A DNA stretch of 12,731 nt from SLLW01 sp964388615 (lineage in GTDB: Bacteria > Bacteroidota > Rhodothermia > Balneolales > Natronogracilivirgulaceae): contig CAYMBG010000084.1 in assembly GCA_964388615.1 (NCBI GenBank), positions 1 through 12,731 on the forward strand. The letters run 5' to 3'. Under the pieces are notes generated by a model. That model had not been told where the DNA came from. It did not search any database and was given only the letters and a program-made list of their open reading frames with translations. Positions 1-6,297 of this stretch are shown here, one piece after another (positions within the stretch are counted from its first letter, which is position 1; the number at the start of each line of letters is the position of its first letter). Position numbers and translations under genes: made by a program.

Positions 1-2
1 AA

Positions 3-455
3 CCTTCTTTTCTGGAGTATGGTTTTACCGGAATGATGCAGCCACGGATGGATTATCACGCAAGTTTCTGCAATTTTGATTGTATCAAATGCACGGAAGT
101 TTGTCCGACGGGAGCCATTCTACCCTTAACCCGTGAGGAGAAGCACCTTGCCCAGGTGGGTGTGGTGCGGCTTGAGCTGGATAACTGTGTCGTGCAGACC
201 GAAAATACCGCATGCGGTGCCTGCGCCGAGCATTGCCCGACCCAGGCGGTACGTATGGTACCTTATCAGGATGGACTCACGATTCCGGAAATTCATCCCG
301 AATACTGTATCGGTTGTGGTGCTTGTGAGTATATTTGTCCGACAAGACCCTATCGCGCAATTTACATCGACGGCAATCAGGTACATGTTGAGGCCACCCC
401 GCCCGTTATTGAGGAATTGGACTATGAAGAGGCAGAGGAGGACTTTCCGTTTTAG
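3..455 (+). CDS. 4Fe-4S polyferredoxin, C-terminal part (5' truncated by window edge)
   Basis: The reading frame is open from the first bases of the window, so the ATG at 33 is probably internal and this is the end of a longer protein. Numbered from that ATG, three [4Fe-4S] ferredoxin motifs are visible: C13-x3-C17-x2-C20-x3-C24-P, C52-x8-C61-x2-C64-x3-C68-P and C92-x2-C95-x2-C98-x3-C102-P. These twelve cysteines suit low-potential electron transfer. The spacing and linkers ('MVPYQDGLTIPE', 'GCGACEYICPTRP') resemble MauM/NapG-like polyferredoxins of Bacteroidota, which often carry N-terminal membrane segments; any such part lies outside the window. The protein ends in an acidic tail (EELDYEEAEEDFPF) and converges with rlmN across 58 bp. 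The electron donor and acceptor cannot be told. The fold is certain, the subfamily moderately so. Confidence 0.9.
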   Translation, partial: PSFLEYGFTGMMQPRMDYHASFCNFDCIKCTEVCPTGAILPLTREEKHLAQVGVVRLELDNCVVQTENTACGACAEHCPTQAVRMVPYQDGLTIPEIHPEYCIGCGACEYICPTRPYRAIYIDGNQVHVEATPPVIEELDYEEAEEDFPF

Positions 456-513
456 TCAAATTGTGTTTTATAATGGATCCTGCCATTGCAAGTAGGAATA
501 GCTGTCGCCCCAA

Positions 514-1599
514 CTACCTGGCCATTGTTTTACCTGTTCCGCTCTGTTCTTTGGTTGCCAGCTGGCCACATCCGGCGTCAATGTCGTCTCCGCGACTGCG
601 TCGAACCGTTGCCCGTACCTGTAATCGATGCAACTCGGCCATAAAGGAGTCCAGACGATGCTCCCTGGCACGTTCAAGATCAACACCATCGACGTTGTTA
701 TACATGATGACATTAATTTTAGATGGAATCCATTTGGCTATGCGGGCCAGTTTTCGGGCATCTTCCGGATGATCATTGAAATGGTCAAATAAGATATATT
801 CGTAGGTGACACCGGCTCCTGAGGTTTTATAGTACCGTTCGAGTGCTTTTCTCAGGGCTGAGAGATCCAGGTTCTTGTTGATTGGCATGATCCTGGTGCG
901 TTTTTCGTCATCTGCAGCATGAAGAGATATCGCAAGATTGAAGGGCTGTTGCTCATCAGCATATTGATGGATCTGGCGGGTAAGGCCCACAGTGGAGATG
1001 GTGACTCGTTTTGGCGACAGGTTCAAGCCCTTTGAGTCGCACAGGATCGCAGCTGATTCCACCACAGGGCCATAATTGTGAAACGGCTCGCCCATACCCA
1101 TATATACCACGTTGGTGATACGTTTTTGATAGTACTTTTCAGCTAAAGCATTAATGGAGAGCACCTGCCCCGTTATCTCTCCAATCGTTAGATTTCTGAA
1201 AAGCCCCATTTTGCCGGTAGCGCAAAAGCTGCAACCGAATACACAACCTACCTGAGAAGAGACGCATACCGTGAGACGGTCAGCTACGCCATCATCGAAA
1301 AACTCGGGTATTAAAACCGCTTCAACCAGTTTGTCGTCATGCAACCGGAAAAGTCGCTTTAAGGTGCCGTCACCAGATTTATTGGTAGTATCAGGAAGGG
1401 CTCTCCGCAACCGGGCTTTATCATGCAGTTCAATCCTGAGTTCTTTTGGGAGATTTGTCATCTCATCAAAAGATGCGGCATTTTTGAGGTGAATCCATTG
1501 GAATATCTGATCAGCTCGATAGCGCTTCAAGTCCATGGTGTTGCAAAACTCTCTGAGTTGCTCCCGATCCAAAGCGGATAGGTCTACACGTTCCTGCAT
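514..1599 (-). CDS. rlmN: Dual-specificity RNA methyltransferase RlmN (radical SAM)
   Basis: RlmN methylates C2 of adenosine, at A2503 of 23S rRNA and A37 of some tRNAs, using two S-adenosylmethionines. The radical-SAM motif C-x3-C-x2-C is present as GCVFGCSFCATG (C122, C126, C129, numbered from a TTG at 1608). The two extra cysteines of the family mechanism are also there: C115, seven residues before the cluster, and C347 in 'DIDAGCGQL', which match C118 and C355 of the E. coli enzyme. The GMGEPFHNY motif is the SAM-binding GGE-like segment. The length, about 361 residues, is normal. The TTG at 1608 would add three residues; I prefer the ATG at 1599, but neither has a strong ribosome site. 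The retropepsin-like gene ends only 12 bp upstream of this start, so the two are probably cotranscribed. The absence of the Cfr signature context supports RlmN rather than Cfr. Confidence 0.97.
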   Translation of the reverse strand: MQERVDLSALDREQLREFCNTMDLKRYRADQIFQWIHLKNAASFDEMTNLPKELRIELHDKARLRRALPDTTNKSGDGTLKRLFRLHDDKLVEAVLIPEFFDDGVADRLTVCVSSQVGCVFGCSFCATGKMGLFRNLTIGEITGQVLSINALAEKYYQKRITNVVYMGMGEPFHNYGPVVESAAILCDSKGLNLSPKRVTISTVGLTRQIHQYADEQQPFNLAISLHAADDEKRTRIMPINKNLDLSALRKALERYYKTSGAGVTYEYILFDHFNDHPEDARKLARIAKWIPSKINVIMYNNVDGVDLERAREHRLDSFMAELHRLQVRATVRRSRGDDIDAGCGQLATKEQSGTGKTMAR

Positions 1600-1611
1600 G
1601 ACATACAATAA

Positions 1612-2649
1612 TTACTCGTGAAAAATAAGGGTGCTGTTCGGATAGTCGATCGTGATATGTGCACCTTGAAGGGCATCCGGACCAAGGGCTCCTACCACCG
1701 GTTCGTCTGTGAAACGGGAAAACCAATCAGAAAAGGCATCATCCCGACGAACTGCAAAATGGACGGGACCTGTTTTGTGCGGACCCAAACGTACTTCTGG
1801 CACTTCGATAATGTCTGAACCATAGTTCACGTCGGCTTCTTCATAAATACGCCAATCAGGATTTTTTTCACGCCAACGGTCATAGATCGACTCGGAAATC
1901 AGTCCTGCAGGAAAAAAGGCTTCAGGGTGTTTGAGCCTTTCACGGGTTTCCGGGTCAATAACGATACCGCTGCCGGATTTTAGTACCATGGAAAGCGTAT
2001 CGTTACCGATAGTAACGGGTAGTCGTGCAAAGTGGTGTGTTCTTTCTGTGTCTTCCGTGCGAAAAGTTAATGCCATTACGGAGTCCCGGTCCGTGTCCCG
2101 GATTTGATCGGAACCACCCCGATGAAGTTCATTGCCGGCGCCGTGATCGCTGGGCATCATATATAATTCCTCCTTTCGGTAGTTGATGGACCAGGCGCGC
2201 ATGGCAAACCAGGTGCTTCCCAGAATTCCGTTACCACGCTCCAGAATAGCATGGTGATGTGGCGGTTTCTGTTCGTTTGGTCTTACGGGAATAAGACCGT
2301 CCGAAACCAGAGGTGCCGGAATGAAAAGAGAATCATCGAAAGGAGGTAGAAAGGCGGCTTCTTGCTGTTGATTTTGTATGATGGCATTGGTGGTGACAAG
2401 GCCAAGATCATTTGCGGTGTCCTCATAAAGCAATGAGCCACCGGCTGTATCGGTAAAAAAACGAAGTGAATCACCGGCTTCGGTGACCGGTTCAAGGTAA
2501 ATAAACCCATGCTCAAAACTGGCAGGAAGACGAACGGGATGATCTAAATTTTGAGATGAGACAGTGTTGATCACACCAAAGATGGCATATATGGAACAGA
2601 TGGCCAGTCTTGCCTGGATACTTGTGACCTGATCCCCATAACTCCGCAT
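1612..2649 (-). CDS. Exported protein with two retropepsin-like (aspartyl protease fold) domains, second active site degenerate
   Basis: The 345-residue protein starts with a probable signal segment (hydrophobic residues about 14-30, ending 'VSSQ'), so it likely acts outside the cytoplasm. Two tandem units resemble retroviral-type aspartyl proteases. Unit 1 has 'FFTDTAGGS' (D67-T-A-G-G) and later 'GILGSTWF' (141-148) followed by 'SINYRKEELYM'. Unit 2 has 'MVLKSGSGI' (221-229) and later 'GALGPDALQG' (320-329) followed by 'ITIDYPNSTLIF'. The hydrophobic-ILG and IDY-ng-L elements are typical of the second half of such domains. The catalytic D-T/S-G is altered in both: DTA in unit 1, and KSG (Lys for Asp, codon AAA) in unit 2. 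It may be a weak protease, or a binding or chaperone-like pseudoenzyme. It lies directly upstream of rlmN. The gene is certain; the fold call is moderate and rests on motifs only. Confidence 0.88.
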   Translation of the reverse strand: MRSYGDQVTSIQARLAICSIYAIFGVINTVSSQNLDHPVRLPASFEHGFIYLEPVTEAGDSLRFFTDTAGGSLLYEDTANDLGLVTTNAIIQNQQQEAAFLPPFDDSLFIPAPLVSDGLIPVRPNEQKPPHHHAILERGNGILGSTWFAMRAWSINYRKEELYMMPSDHGAGNELHRGGSDQIRDTDRDSVMALTFRTEDTERTHHFARLPVTIGNDTLSMVLKSGSGIVIDPETRERLKHPEAFFPAGLISESIYDRWREKNPDWRIYEEADVNYGSDIIEVPEVRLGPHKTGPVHFAVRRDDAFSDWFSRFTDEPVVGALGPDALQGAHITIDYPNSTLIFHE

Positions 2650-2670
2650 ACCTGTTTTTTTTAGTAATAT

Positions 2671-2705
2671 GAAAAAGCGATAAATCCCTGAAAAGGATTT
2701 ATCGC
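2671..2705 (-). terminator. Intrinsic terminator after the OsmC gene
   Basis: A perfect 11-bp inverted repeat (2677-2687 with 2695-2705, GCGATAAATCC/GGATTTATCGC) encloses a 7-nt loop. Read on the minus strand it is followed by TTTTTC. It begins 11 bp after the OsmC stop codon, so it should end that transcript. It sits 22 bp before the ATG of the next minus-strand gene, so it may also limit readthrough into that gene. Confidence 0.8.
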
Positions 2706-2715
2706 AATATTTATG

Positions 2716-3144
2716 TCAGCTTTTAAGGGTAGCAGATAGCTTGATCTCTGTTCCGGTAAGGACTTTTGAAACCGGACAGTTTTCTTTAGCCCCCTTAGCA
2801 AATTGATCAAACGTTTGTTTGTCAATGCCCGGAATATGGGCATCACACACCAGTTCTATTTCGCTGATGCTGAAACCACCTCCATCTTTAACCAGGTTGA
2901 CGATAGCTTCGGTCTTTACACTTTCAGGATTGTAGCCATTTTTCCCCAGTTCGGCAGACAGTGCCATTGAGAAGCAACCGGCATGAGCTGCTGCAATTAA
3001 TTCCTCCGGGTTGGTGCCTTTTCCCTCTTCGAAACGTGACGAAAAAGAATAGGCTCCCTCAAACGCCCCGCTGTCTAAAGCTATAGTTCCATTTCCTTCC
3101 GGCAAAGTGCCATTCCATTCGGCATTGGCTTTTCTCTTAGGCAT
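2716..3144 (-). CDS. osmC: OsmC-family peroxiredoxin (organic hydroperoxide / osmotically inducible type)
   Basis: OsmC/Ohr enzymes reduce organic hydroperoxides in the cytoplasm using a cysteine pair. From the ATG at 3144 the protein has 142 residues, normal for OsmC. The peroxidatic and resolving cysteines are C57 ('AAAHAGCFSMAL') and C123 ('KENCPVSKVL'), and the partner residues R37 ('SSRFEEG') and E47 ('TNPEELIAA') sit at the family positions. The N-terminus 'MPKRKANAEWNGTLPEGNGTI' (M13 of the longer frame) and the long basic start resemble OsmC more than Ohr. The frame is open to 3180, but I choose 3144 because GGAG lies seven bases upstream and homologues begin there. This is one of the few good Shine-Dalgarno sites in the window. 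An intrinsic terminator follows directly. The gene is probably monocistronic or the tail of a DUF4301 transcript. OsmC versus YhfA-like assignment is not fully settled. Confidence 0.93.
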   Translation of the reverse strand: MPKRKANAEWNGTLPEGNGTIALDSGAFEGAYSFSSRFEEGKGTNPEELIAAAHAGCFSMALSAELGKNGYNPESVKTEAIVNLVKDGGGFSISEIELVCDAHIPGIDKQTFDQFAKGAKENCPVSKVLTGTEIKLSATLKS

Positions 3145-3212
3145 GTGATCACTCCGTTTTATTTTAATTCGTTGTTGCAAACGATATGCATTTATGCACC
3201 CGCTCGATTATC

Positions 3213-3276
3213 AGCAAAGAAATAACTGGCTGAATACTGCTTGTTAGCAAGATTTCTAACCCTGGTTTTCTTTGCT
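3213..3276. repeat. 10-bp perfect inverted repeat with long spacer between DUF4301 and osmC
   Basis: AGCAAAGAAA at 3213-3222 is matched exactly by TTTCTTTGCT at 3267-3276, 44 bases apart. A small inner stem (CTTG/CAAG, about 3240-3251) lies in the spacer. The repeat sits in the 162-bp gap between the DUF4301 stop and the osmC start. It has no T-tract, so it is not a classic terminator. It could be a structured osmC leader or chance; confidence in function is low. Confidence 0.3.
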
Positions 3277-3306
3277 CATGTAGACACTGTAACAACAGGA
3301 GCGTTC

Positions 3307-4881
3307 CTATTCATTCCGGTGTACATCTCTAAGAAGATCATTGACGGTTTTCACAGGAGTGAAGGTTTCCGCAGGAACTTCAACAAATATCGTATTCCAA
3401 AGCGCCATACTTCCGTTCCACAAGCCAGGAAGTTCAAGGGCTTTCAGGGGCTTTCCCTGATAGGACTTCGAGGATATGAAGCCGGTTTCAGGGTCTCTGA
3501 ACGACTCCAGGTCAAAAGGCTGACCCTGGAAATCACGAACAGCACAAGCGAGGTCAACTGAATTGAAATGTGTAGAGGACTCGAAAATCTTTTTCTGTCT
3601 TGGATCGTCAAGGTTGATTTGAGCACTTTCTACAATCTGAAGTGTCAAGGTGCCATCCGGACTTTCAACTATAAAGGGACCACCACCCGGTTCTCCTTCA
3701 TTTTTTACCATGCCACAAACCCTGATGGGCCTGTTCAATCGATCAAACAACCACTTGTCGATTTTTTTAGGGTCATCTTGTTCAATGTTAATGGTATCTG
3801 GTGGTTGAATGAAGAGTTTCTGTTTGATGAACTGCATGATCTCATTTCTCAGAGTATCATGGATGCTGCCTCTGTCCAACTCTTTGAGAAAGGAAAATAT
3901 TTGGTCTTGAATAGTGAGCAGATAGCCACCCAATACTTTTTTATACCTGTAGGTAGTCTCCTTCAGCCGGTCGGGTACTACATTGTCGATGTTTTTAATG
4001 AATATGATATCACCCTTTAATTCCTGAAGATTGGCTAACAAAGCACCGTGTCCACCCGGCCGGAATATGGCATACCCGTTTTCATCATAAAACGGGTGAT
4101 TGTTGGTATCAACGGCAATGGTATCGGTTTTAGGTTTTTGAAAAGAGGTTTCCACCAGCAATGTTGTGCCATCGGATTCGAAACGTTTTCTAACCTGCTC
4201 TAAGCGCTTGTGAAAAGGACCTTCATGTTCTGGTGAAATCGTGAAATGGATACGCAAGCTGTGATTTTTATTTTTAGTGTATGCAACAGCTTCGGCAAGA
4301 TGCTCTTCCAATGGCGCACGCCGGTGATCGGGGTAACGATGAAATGGGATGAGTGCTTTAGGCAAAGAGGCCAGGCCCAGGCCTTTATTATCCATGATAT
4401 AGGATAGCAGGGTTTTAAAATCCCCATTATTGCGTAGTTTAACCGGATCCATGCCATGCCCGGAGAGTATGTTTTTGAGATCTTCAAAAAAAGCGAACGT
4501 CTCCAGATTATCCAGAAATGTACGGGTAGACGCCACTTCATCGTCTTCCGGGTTTGACTTGAAAAATTCCAAAGTAAGTTTACTTTCGGAATTGCGAATA
4601 TTCTGGAGGGATTTGAACATGCGCGTGGCTGCTCCGGATGCAGGGACGAACTTCATGACCCTTCCCTCTTTTTGAGCTTGCTTGAAACGTTCGGCCAAAA
4701 CAAACTCCTCATCTTCGGAGACCTGAAAAATACCATCGCCTATGGTGGCGGGCCGGTTAACCTTCAGGTCGGGAAACCCTCGCTCAAAGCGTGAAAGTTG
4801 TTCTTTAACCTGATCCGGATCAATCCCTTTACTTTGGACTTGTTGCAACAGATTTTCTGAGAATTTGAATTTGTTACGCAT
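3307..4881 (-). CDS. DUF4301 family protein, possible nucleotidyltransferase fold
   Basis: The 524-residue protein matches my memory of DUF4301, a family widespread in Bacteroidota with no established function. It opens with 'GIDPDQVKEQLSRFERGFP' and has the family block 'FVPASGAATRMFKSL' (78-92). Further landmarks are 'LPKALIPFHRY' (173-183), 'GYAIFRPGGHGALLANL' (269-285), 'FIKNIDNVVPD' (294-304) and 'FNSVDLACAVRDF' (439-451). The glycine-rich PASGAATRM, GGHGALL and N-I-D-N segments occur in the same order as in UDP-sugar pyrophosphorylases (GT-A fold: N-terminal G-x-G-T-R-M, GGHG/GGNG, and the I-x-N-x-D-N metal region). A sugar-nucleotide or related nucleotidyltransferase is therefore an attractive guess, not a fact. 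There is no signal peptide or membrane segment, so it is probably cytoplasmic. The ATG at 4881 lacks a clear ribosome site. It is followed by osmC and preceded by the histidine kinase, with no obvious functional link. Confidence 0.88.
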   Translation of the reverse strand: MRNKFKFSENLLQQVQSKGIDPDQVKEQLSRFERGFPDLKVNRPATIGDGIFQVSEDEEFVLAERFKQAQKEGRVMKFVPASGAATRMFKSLQNIRNSESKLTLEFFKSNPEDDEVASTRTFLDNLETFAFFEDLKNILSGHGMDPVKLRNNGDFKTLLSYIMDNKGLGLASLPKALIPFHRYPDHRRAPLEEHLAEAVAYTKNKNHSLRIHFTISPEHEGPFHKRLEQVRKRFESDGTTLLVETSFQKPKTDTIAVDTNNHPFYDENGYAIFRPGGHGALLANLQELKGDIIFIKNIDNVVPDRLKETTYRYKKVLGGYLLTIQDQIFSFLKELDRGSIHDTLRNEIMQFIKQKLFIQPPDTINIEQDDPKKIDKWLFDRLNRPIRVCGMVKNEGEPGGGPFIVESPDGTLTLQIVESAQINLDDPRQKKIFESSTHFNSVDLACAVRDFQGQPFDLESFRDPETGFISSKSYQGKPLKALELPGLWNGSMALWNTIFVEVPAETFTPVKTVNDLLRDVHRNE

Positions 4882-4928
4882 TACTGCTTTTGATTTTTAA
4901 GAAACGGAATTGCATGTATGAATGTGAC

Positions 4929-4957
4929 AACCTGAAAAAACGCCCATATTTCAGGTT
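4929..4957 (-). terminator. Hairpin after the histidine kinase gene, possible terminator
   Basis: A perfect 9-bp inverted repeat (AACCTGAAA 4929-4937 and TTTCAGGTT 4949-4957) has an 11-nt loop. It starts eight bases after the kinase stop codon on the minus strand. The T-run lies in the loop rather than after the stem, so termination is uncertain. It could equally be a leader structure of the DUF4301 transcript, 48 bp before that ATG. Confidence 0.4.
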
Positions 4958-4965
4958 TATGGAGT

Positions 4966-5880
4966 TTAGTCCTGATACCCCCGGGGTATTTGAATGGTTA
5001 CAGTTGTTCCTTTCTTTACTTTGGAATCAACCCACATACGCCCATTCATCTTTTTTGTCACATAATAAGCTTTGCTTAGTCCGAAACCGCCACCCATAGT
5101 CTCTTTATTGATGACGTTGGAAGCTCTGTAACCAAACTTGACAACGCTGTCAATTTCATTTTCTGGTATACCCACTCCGTTGTCCGATACCTCAATAATA
5201 ATGTCATCGCCATTGTCCTCAAGCCTGGCATGAATAGTCCCACCATGAGGGGTGTATTTTCGAGCATTGGCAACCAGGTCGCGGAAGGAATCAAAGAAAA
5301 CAATAGGCATAATAATATACTCCCCATCCACGCTTTTGATTTGAAGGTCTACCAGATAGTCATTGGGGCCTTTTGACTCGGGATCAAATACAATACCGAA
5401 TCGCCCACGACTGTTTTTTGCTATGGCGTTGAGAAAGCCGGTCATTTTTTGCTTTAAAACATCCACTTTATGATGAATCCATGATTCTGATTCTCCATTA
5501 TGATCGTTCATCTCACGAACACGTATGTGAATAATCCGGAATAAGGAGCGGATATTATCAATAGATTTTTCAATCTCTTGTTTTTCCGCGCTTTTAAATG
5601 ATCCATTGTAACATTCTTTTGCTATTTCCTGCTCCACATAGGTATGAAACTCCTGCATCTGATGAGAGGTGATCAGTGAAGGGCTGTCATCGCCGAAACT
5701 GTTACGAATATTTCCTATTATATGCACGCATCCTTCAAATGCGGCATCATTTCTGATCATATGCCTGAGAAGATGAATTTCGGCATTGAGGATATTGATA
5801 ATGTTCAAGAAACTATGCATGTCGAGCAGAAGCCGCTGCCCTTCAAGTAGACTTGTTTGAGTTGTAATCTCTCTTTTCAT
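4966..5880 (-). CDS. Soluble histidine kinase without sensor domain (H-box plus HATPase_c)
   Basis: The 304-residue protein has no signal peptide or membrane helix. The C-terminal 110 residues form a GHKL ATPase domain: N-box 'FRDLVANARKYT' (199-210, key N205), G1 'DNGVGIP' (233-239), G2 'GGGFGLSKAY' (263-272) and a final 'GTTVTIQIPRG'. Near the N-terminus 'MHSFLNIINILNAEIHLL' fits an H-box, with H22-x3-N26 as in HELRN-type kinases, so H22 is the likely phosphoacceptor. Unusually, about 180 residues lie between H22 and N205, against about 100 in typical kinases. The extra part (about 45-165) is helical and charged and may be a divergent signalling or dimer domain. No response regulator gene is in the window. 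The gene is divergent from a porin gene across 417 bp. It could instead be a serine/anti-sigma-type kinase, but the G2 box and H-box favour a two-component kinase. Confidence 0.9.
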   Translation of the reverse strand: MKREITTQTSLLEGQRLLLDMHSFLNIINILNAEIHLLRHMIRNDAAFEGCVHIIGNIRNSFGDDSPSLITSHQMQEFHTYVEQEIAKECYNGSFKSAEKQEIEKSIDNIRSLFRIIHIRVREMNDHNGESESWIHHKVDVLKQKMTGFLNAIAKNSRGRFGIVFDPESKGPNDYLVDLQIKSVDGEYIIMPIVFFDSFRDLVANARKYTPHGGTIHARLEDNGDDIIIEVSDNGVGIPENEIDSVVKFGYRASNVINKETMGGGFGLSKAYYVTKKMNGRMWVDSKVKKGTTVTIQIPRGYQD

Positions 5881-5904
5881 GGTAGAGGACGCATAAGATG
5901 ACAG

Positions 5905-5968
5905 AAACAGGAGAGGTTGGAGAAAAAGACCCGAAGTGCTGAAATCAATGAGTAGCCAACCTCTGTTT
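5905..5968 (-). promoter_or_regulatory. Leader hairpin upstream of the histidine kinase gene
   Basis: CCAACCTCTGTTT at 5956-5968 pairs with AAACAG (5905-5910) plus AGGTTGG (5914-5920), giving 13 base pairs with a 3-nt bulge and a loop of 35 nt. It ends 25 bp before the kinase ATG, and would lie in the transcript if transcription starts near the candidate promoter at about 6002-6032. The role is unknown; translation control or stability are possibilities. Confidence 0.4.
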
Positions 5969-6001
5969 TTATGTTCGTGTAGCAGGCATCATTTTATCGT
6001 T

Positions 6002-6032
6002 ATAATATTGCAGAAAAATAAAAACAAGTCAA
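6002..6032 (-). promoter_or_regulatory. Candidate promoter for the histidine kinase gene
   Basis: On the minus strand TTGACT (6032-6027) and TATTAT (6007-6002) are separated by 19 bp. Each differs from the sigma-70 consensus by one base, but the spacing is long and Bacteroidota often use other elements. It would give a leader of roughly 115 nt containing the 5905-5968 hairpin. Confidence 0.3.
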
Positions 6033-6089
6033 CTCAACCCCTGCAATTTATTCATTGGCATGAACCGGTTTGCCCCGATTGATAGTGCC

Positions 6090-6124
6090 TTTCACCACAC
6101 CTGAATCAGAAAAGAGTGGTGAAA
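6090..6124. repeat. 9-bp perfect inverted repeat in the kinase-porin intergenic region
   Basis: TTTCACCAC (6090-6098) is matched by GTGGTGAAA (6116-6124). The 17-nt spacer itself contains a small dyad CTGA-A-TCAG. A T-tract is absent on either strand, so termination is unlikely; an operator or an RNA structure is possible. Confidence 0.4.
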
Positions 6125-6174
6125 AATAGCCAGAAGTGTGGCGTTATTCCGCCACTTATTCTTGATGTACGCAG

Positions 6175-6202
6175 TTGTCAGTTGTGTATATGTCAATAGA
6201 AT
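6175..6202 (+). promoter_or_regulatory. Candidate promoter for the porin gene
   Basis: TTGTCA (6175-6180) and TAGAAT (6197-6202) are separated by 16 bp. Each has one mismatch to the sigma-70 consensus. It would place the start of transcription about 90 nt before the porin ATG, with the 6258-6277 dyad in the leader. Sigma-factor preference in this group makes the call uncertain. Confidence 0.3.
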
Positions 6203-6257
6203 TACAATGAAGCTCCTGTTTTGGGGAAATGATATACATGGCATAATATTTGCTTTT

Positions 6258-6277
6258 TGAGCATGATAATTTGCTCA
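6258..6277 (+). promoter_or_regulatory. Dyad TGAGCA-N8-TGCTCA upstream of the porin start
   Basis: TGAGCA (6258-6263) and TGCTCA (6272-6277) form a 6-bp dyad with an 8-nt centre, ending 20 bp before the porin ATG. It could be an operator or a small hairpin near the ribosome site. Confidence 0.3.
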
Positions 6278-6297
6278 CTGTGTCTTTGTGATTTCAT

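Larger units (their letters stand above)
5881..6297. other. 417-bp non-coding divergent region between kinase and porin genes
   Basis: I see no gene here. The stretch is AT-rich and holds candidate promoters on both strands, a leader hairpin for the kinase (5905-5968), an inverted repeat at 6090-6124, a small hairpin at about 6138-6155 (GTGGCG/CGCCAC, loop TTATTC), a 7-bp tandem direct repeat CAGTTGT at 6172-6185, and a dyad at 6258-6277 just before the porin start. The density of palindromes suggests regulatory DNA or a small RNA, but no single element is proven. Confidence 0.5.

Noticed and set aside
33..455. The ATG at 33 as the true start of a small 140-residue ferredoxin
   Set aside because: The frame is open back to the first base, and the upstream residues (PSFLEYGFTG) continue the pattern seen in longer polyferredoxins, so the gene is probably cut by the window edge.
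2716..3180. A longer OsmC with 12 extra N-terminal residues starting at 3180
   Set aside because: A good GGAG site lies seven bases before the ATG at 3144, and homologues start at MPKRKANAEW; the extra residues are basic and look like leader sequence.
3568..4020. A 150-codon open frame on the plus strand opposite DUF4301
   Set aside because: It lies antisense within a well-supported gene and its translation shows no recognisable domain.
6120..6160. The small GTGGCG/CGCCAC hairpin as a terminator
   Set aside because: It has a short stem and no T-tract on either strand, and no gene ends nearby.
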